Positions 34,129 to 35,280 of a DNA stretch of 35,280 nt are shown piece by piece. A program made the translations under genes and the position numbers. The stretch is taken from contig JAJDYX010000044.1 in the NCBI GenBank assembly GCA_022824945.1, positions 1 to 35,280 of the forward strand, given 5' to 3'. The stretch is from Candidatus Latescibacterota bacterium. Its GTDB lineage: Bacteria > Latescibacterota > UBA2968. How positions within the stretch are numbered: position 1 is the stretch's first letter; every line of letters begins with the position of its first letter. The notes under the pieces were generated by a model, which saw only the letters and a program-made list of their open reading frames with translations, made no database searches and was not told the DNA's origin.

Positions 34129-34250
34129 AAAACCGTCTGGATCGCGGCCCCGTATTACACCCCCTGCTTAAAACATGCAGAGCCTGCCCCGTAGTGTTGT
34201 TATACGGGGGGCAGGCTCTACGGGACATGCTGACACTCTGCCGCGATAAG
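34129..34250. repeat. Nested-palindrome repeat, expanded copy F
   Basis: AAAACCGTCTGGATCGCGG (34129-34147) and CCGCGATAAGGG (34241-34252) flank an insert of about 90 bp. The insert contains AGAGCCTGCCCCGTA (34179-34193) / TACGGGGGGCAGGCTCT (34203-34219). In the other copies the arms are about 10 bp apart. Confidence 0.7.
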
Positions 34251-34259
34251 GGAATCGCA

Positions 34260-35153
34260 TCAGGCATCTACCACTTGCTCAAATGCCTCAAGGCTGGACA
34301 CCTGGATCGCCGCACGGAGCAACTGCTTCAGACGTTGCAAATCGTCAATCGCGGCAATGCGAACAGATAGCGGGTGCGCTTCGCTCAGGTCAAATCGAAT
34401 TTCCAACACGTCGAGAATATCTTCAATGGCGCGTTGCCTGCCCCCCTGCTCAATGCCTTGCTCAATACCCAGTTGTTTAATGTATTGTGCAAACGACGAT
34501 TCGCGCATAATGGCATCCATAAGACCCTCCTGTAATAGAATACGATTGATCAGGCTCCGATCATACGCTAACCCACTCAATATCATCAACCTGCCCAAAA
34601 AGTCAACCTTTATTGATTCATCCACCGCCAGCGCATTCGTCGCGTCAACACAGTGACGCAACCACGCTTCCGAATCTATCCTATCAGGACGTTTCATCAA
34701 CGGCACGAATGCAAACAAGCCCGAAGGTCCGCCATCTATAATCTCCTGTCCTTCTATCTCACTTAGTCGAATCACTGTGTAGTCCATCACAACGGGACGG
34801 CCAGATACTTCATGAGTAAAGCACCCTGGATCGCGCCGACCTGCACCGCGCCGCAAATAGATCACGCTGGAATAAATCGGCAGGCCATGCTGCTCAATCG
34901 CACGTATAATATAGCCCGCCATGCGGATCGGCATAGAGGGATCGTCAGTGGTTTGAAACTCGTGATGTATCAATGCCTCCTTGCCTGCAATGTGGACGCG
35001 GATAAGGCTATCGGTATGTCGTGTATCAACCGTGTTTTGCTCTGTGTCGAGTATGTCGAGGACTTCTACATCGTCCTGTCCAAATGTGAGTTGGATGAAG
35101 TCTTTGGGATAGGTCTGGATGAGATCTTTGGAGACAGAGTCATATTCGGCCAT
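34260..35153 (-). CDS. Rpn-family PD-(D/E)XK nuclease / putative transposase
   Basis: 297 residues from ATG 35153. The N-terminal PD-(D/E)XK fold contains Thr-Asp-Ser-Leu-Ile (~47-51), then EALIHHEFQTTDDPSMPIRM (~58-77); the His-x-Glu-Phe-Gln strand and the Asp before it are the likely metal-binding core. The C-terminal part has a Gly-Ile-Glu-Gln-Gly repeat (QLGIEQGIEQGGRQRAIEDI, ~228-247) and helices typical of Rpn/DUF4351-type proteins. Rpn proteins promote RecA-independent recombination and are widespread multicopy accessory genes. Here it stands alone, with a terminator downstream. No terminal inverted repeats or target duplication are evident, so it is not a simple insertion sequence. 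Confidence 0.85.
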   Translation of the reverse strand: MAEYDSVSKDLIQTYPKDFIQLTFGQDDVEVLDILDTEQNTVDTRHTDSLIRVHIAGKEALIHHEFQTTDDPSMPIRMAGYIIRAIEQHGLPIYSSVIYLRRGAGRRDPGCFTHEVSGRPVVMDYTVIRLSEIEGQEIIDGGPSGLFAFVPLMKRPDRIDSEAWLRHCVDATNALAVDESIKVDFLGRLMILSGLAYDRSLINRILLQEGLMDAIMRESSFAQYIKQLGIEQGIEQGGRQRAIEDILDVLEIRFDLSEAHPLSVRIAAIDDLQRLKQLLRAAIQVSSLEAFEQVVDA

Positions 35154-35280
35154 GTGGAATGCCCTATGTCTGATGGGTGAATTTTACACGCAACAGTCAG
35201 ACACAAAGCAAATATCGCGCCAACGTTACAGAATTGAGCGATAAATTGTATGGACAGAAGTTCAAGTACCCGCATCATAG

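Larger units (their letters stand above)
34000..34259. other. Hairpin-rich intergenic region
   Basis: 260 bp between the nuclease gene and the DUF2079 gene. It holds a 19-bp perfect inverted repeat terminator (34065-34118) and repeat copy F (34129-34250), which contains further nested inverted repeats. No convincing promoter for the DUF2079 gene is visible. Confidence 0.6.

Noticed and set aside
34260..35153. Rpn gene as part of an insertion sequence
   Set aside because: No flanking inverted repeats or target duplications; the hairpins downstream belong to the genome-wide repeat family and the terminator.

Overview
The window looks like a chromosomal segment of an uncultured Gram-negative bacterium. 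Evidence: secreted multidomain proteins with type IX-like (Por) C-terminal sorting modules and dockerin/cohesin-like domains, a sulfatase, a NamZ-type muramidase, DUF4143 ATPase and Rpn-type genes, and a complete Pup-proteasome operon whose Pup ends Arg-Thr-Gly-Glu (the UBact type described in Gram-negative phyla). A Latescibacterota/Poribacteria-like or other FCB-affiliated lineage would fit; I infer this from gene content and cannot prove it here.

Layout. 1-1.2 kb: tail of an IS630-like transposase, then a two-gene unit of a small protein and a TIR-domain protein, a possible immune module. 1.2-3.8 kb: DUF4143 ATPase followed 4 bp later by a sulfatase. 3.8-4.45 kb: repeat-rich gap and a small HTH-like gene. 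4.46-8.65 kb (+): tight operon of NamZ/DUF1343 muramidase, isochorismatase-like hydrolase, ABC exporter and DUF1854 protein, ending in a terminator shared with the convergent proteasome operon. 8.68-15.36 kb (-): ARC/Mpa ATPase, Dop, Pup, PrcB, PrcA, PafA. Upstream on the same strand are a secreted protein of unknown function and a Gfo/Idh/MocA oxidoreductase. 17.7-29.5 kb (-): three large secreted Ig/cohesin-type proteins, possibly one transcription unit driven by a consensus promoter with a ~420-nt leader. 30.3-34.0 kb (-): two membrane proteins, a GT22-like glycosyltransferase and a DUF2079 protein. 34.3-35.15 kb (-): Rpn-family PD-(D/E)XK nuclease.

How it fits together. The proteasome genes encode everything needed for Pup tagging (PafA), untagging (Dop), unfolding (ARC) and degradation (PrcA/PrcB). 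ARC, Dop, PrcB, PrcA and PafA abut or overlap their neighbours, but Pup is separated from Dop by hairpins, and a dispersed repeat there supplies a plausible pup promoter. The most unusual details are an apparent AUC start codon for ARC, an ARC C-terminus without the gate-opening Tyr motif, and Ala instead of Gly before the catalytic Thr of PrcB. Intergenic regions carry at least two families of dispersed repeats: nested palindromes built on ATCGCGG...CCGCGAT plus GGGCGGG...CCCGCCC, and 10-bp-period CACAGATGA repeats.
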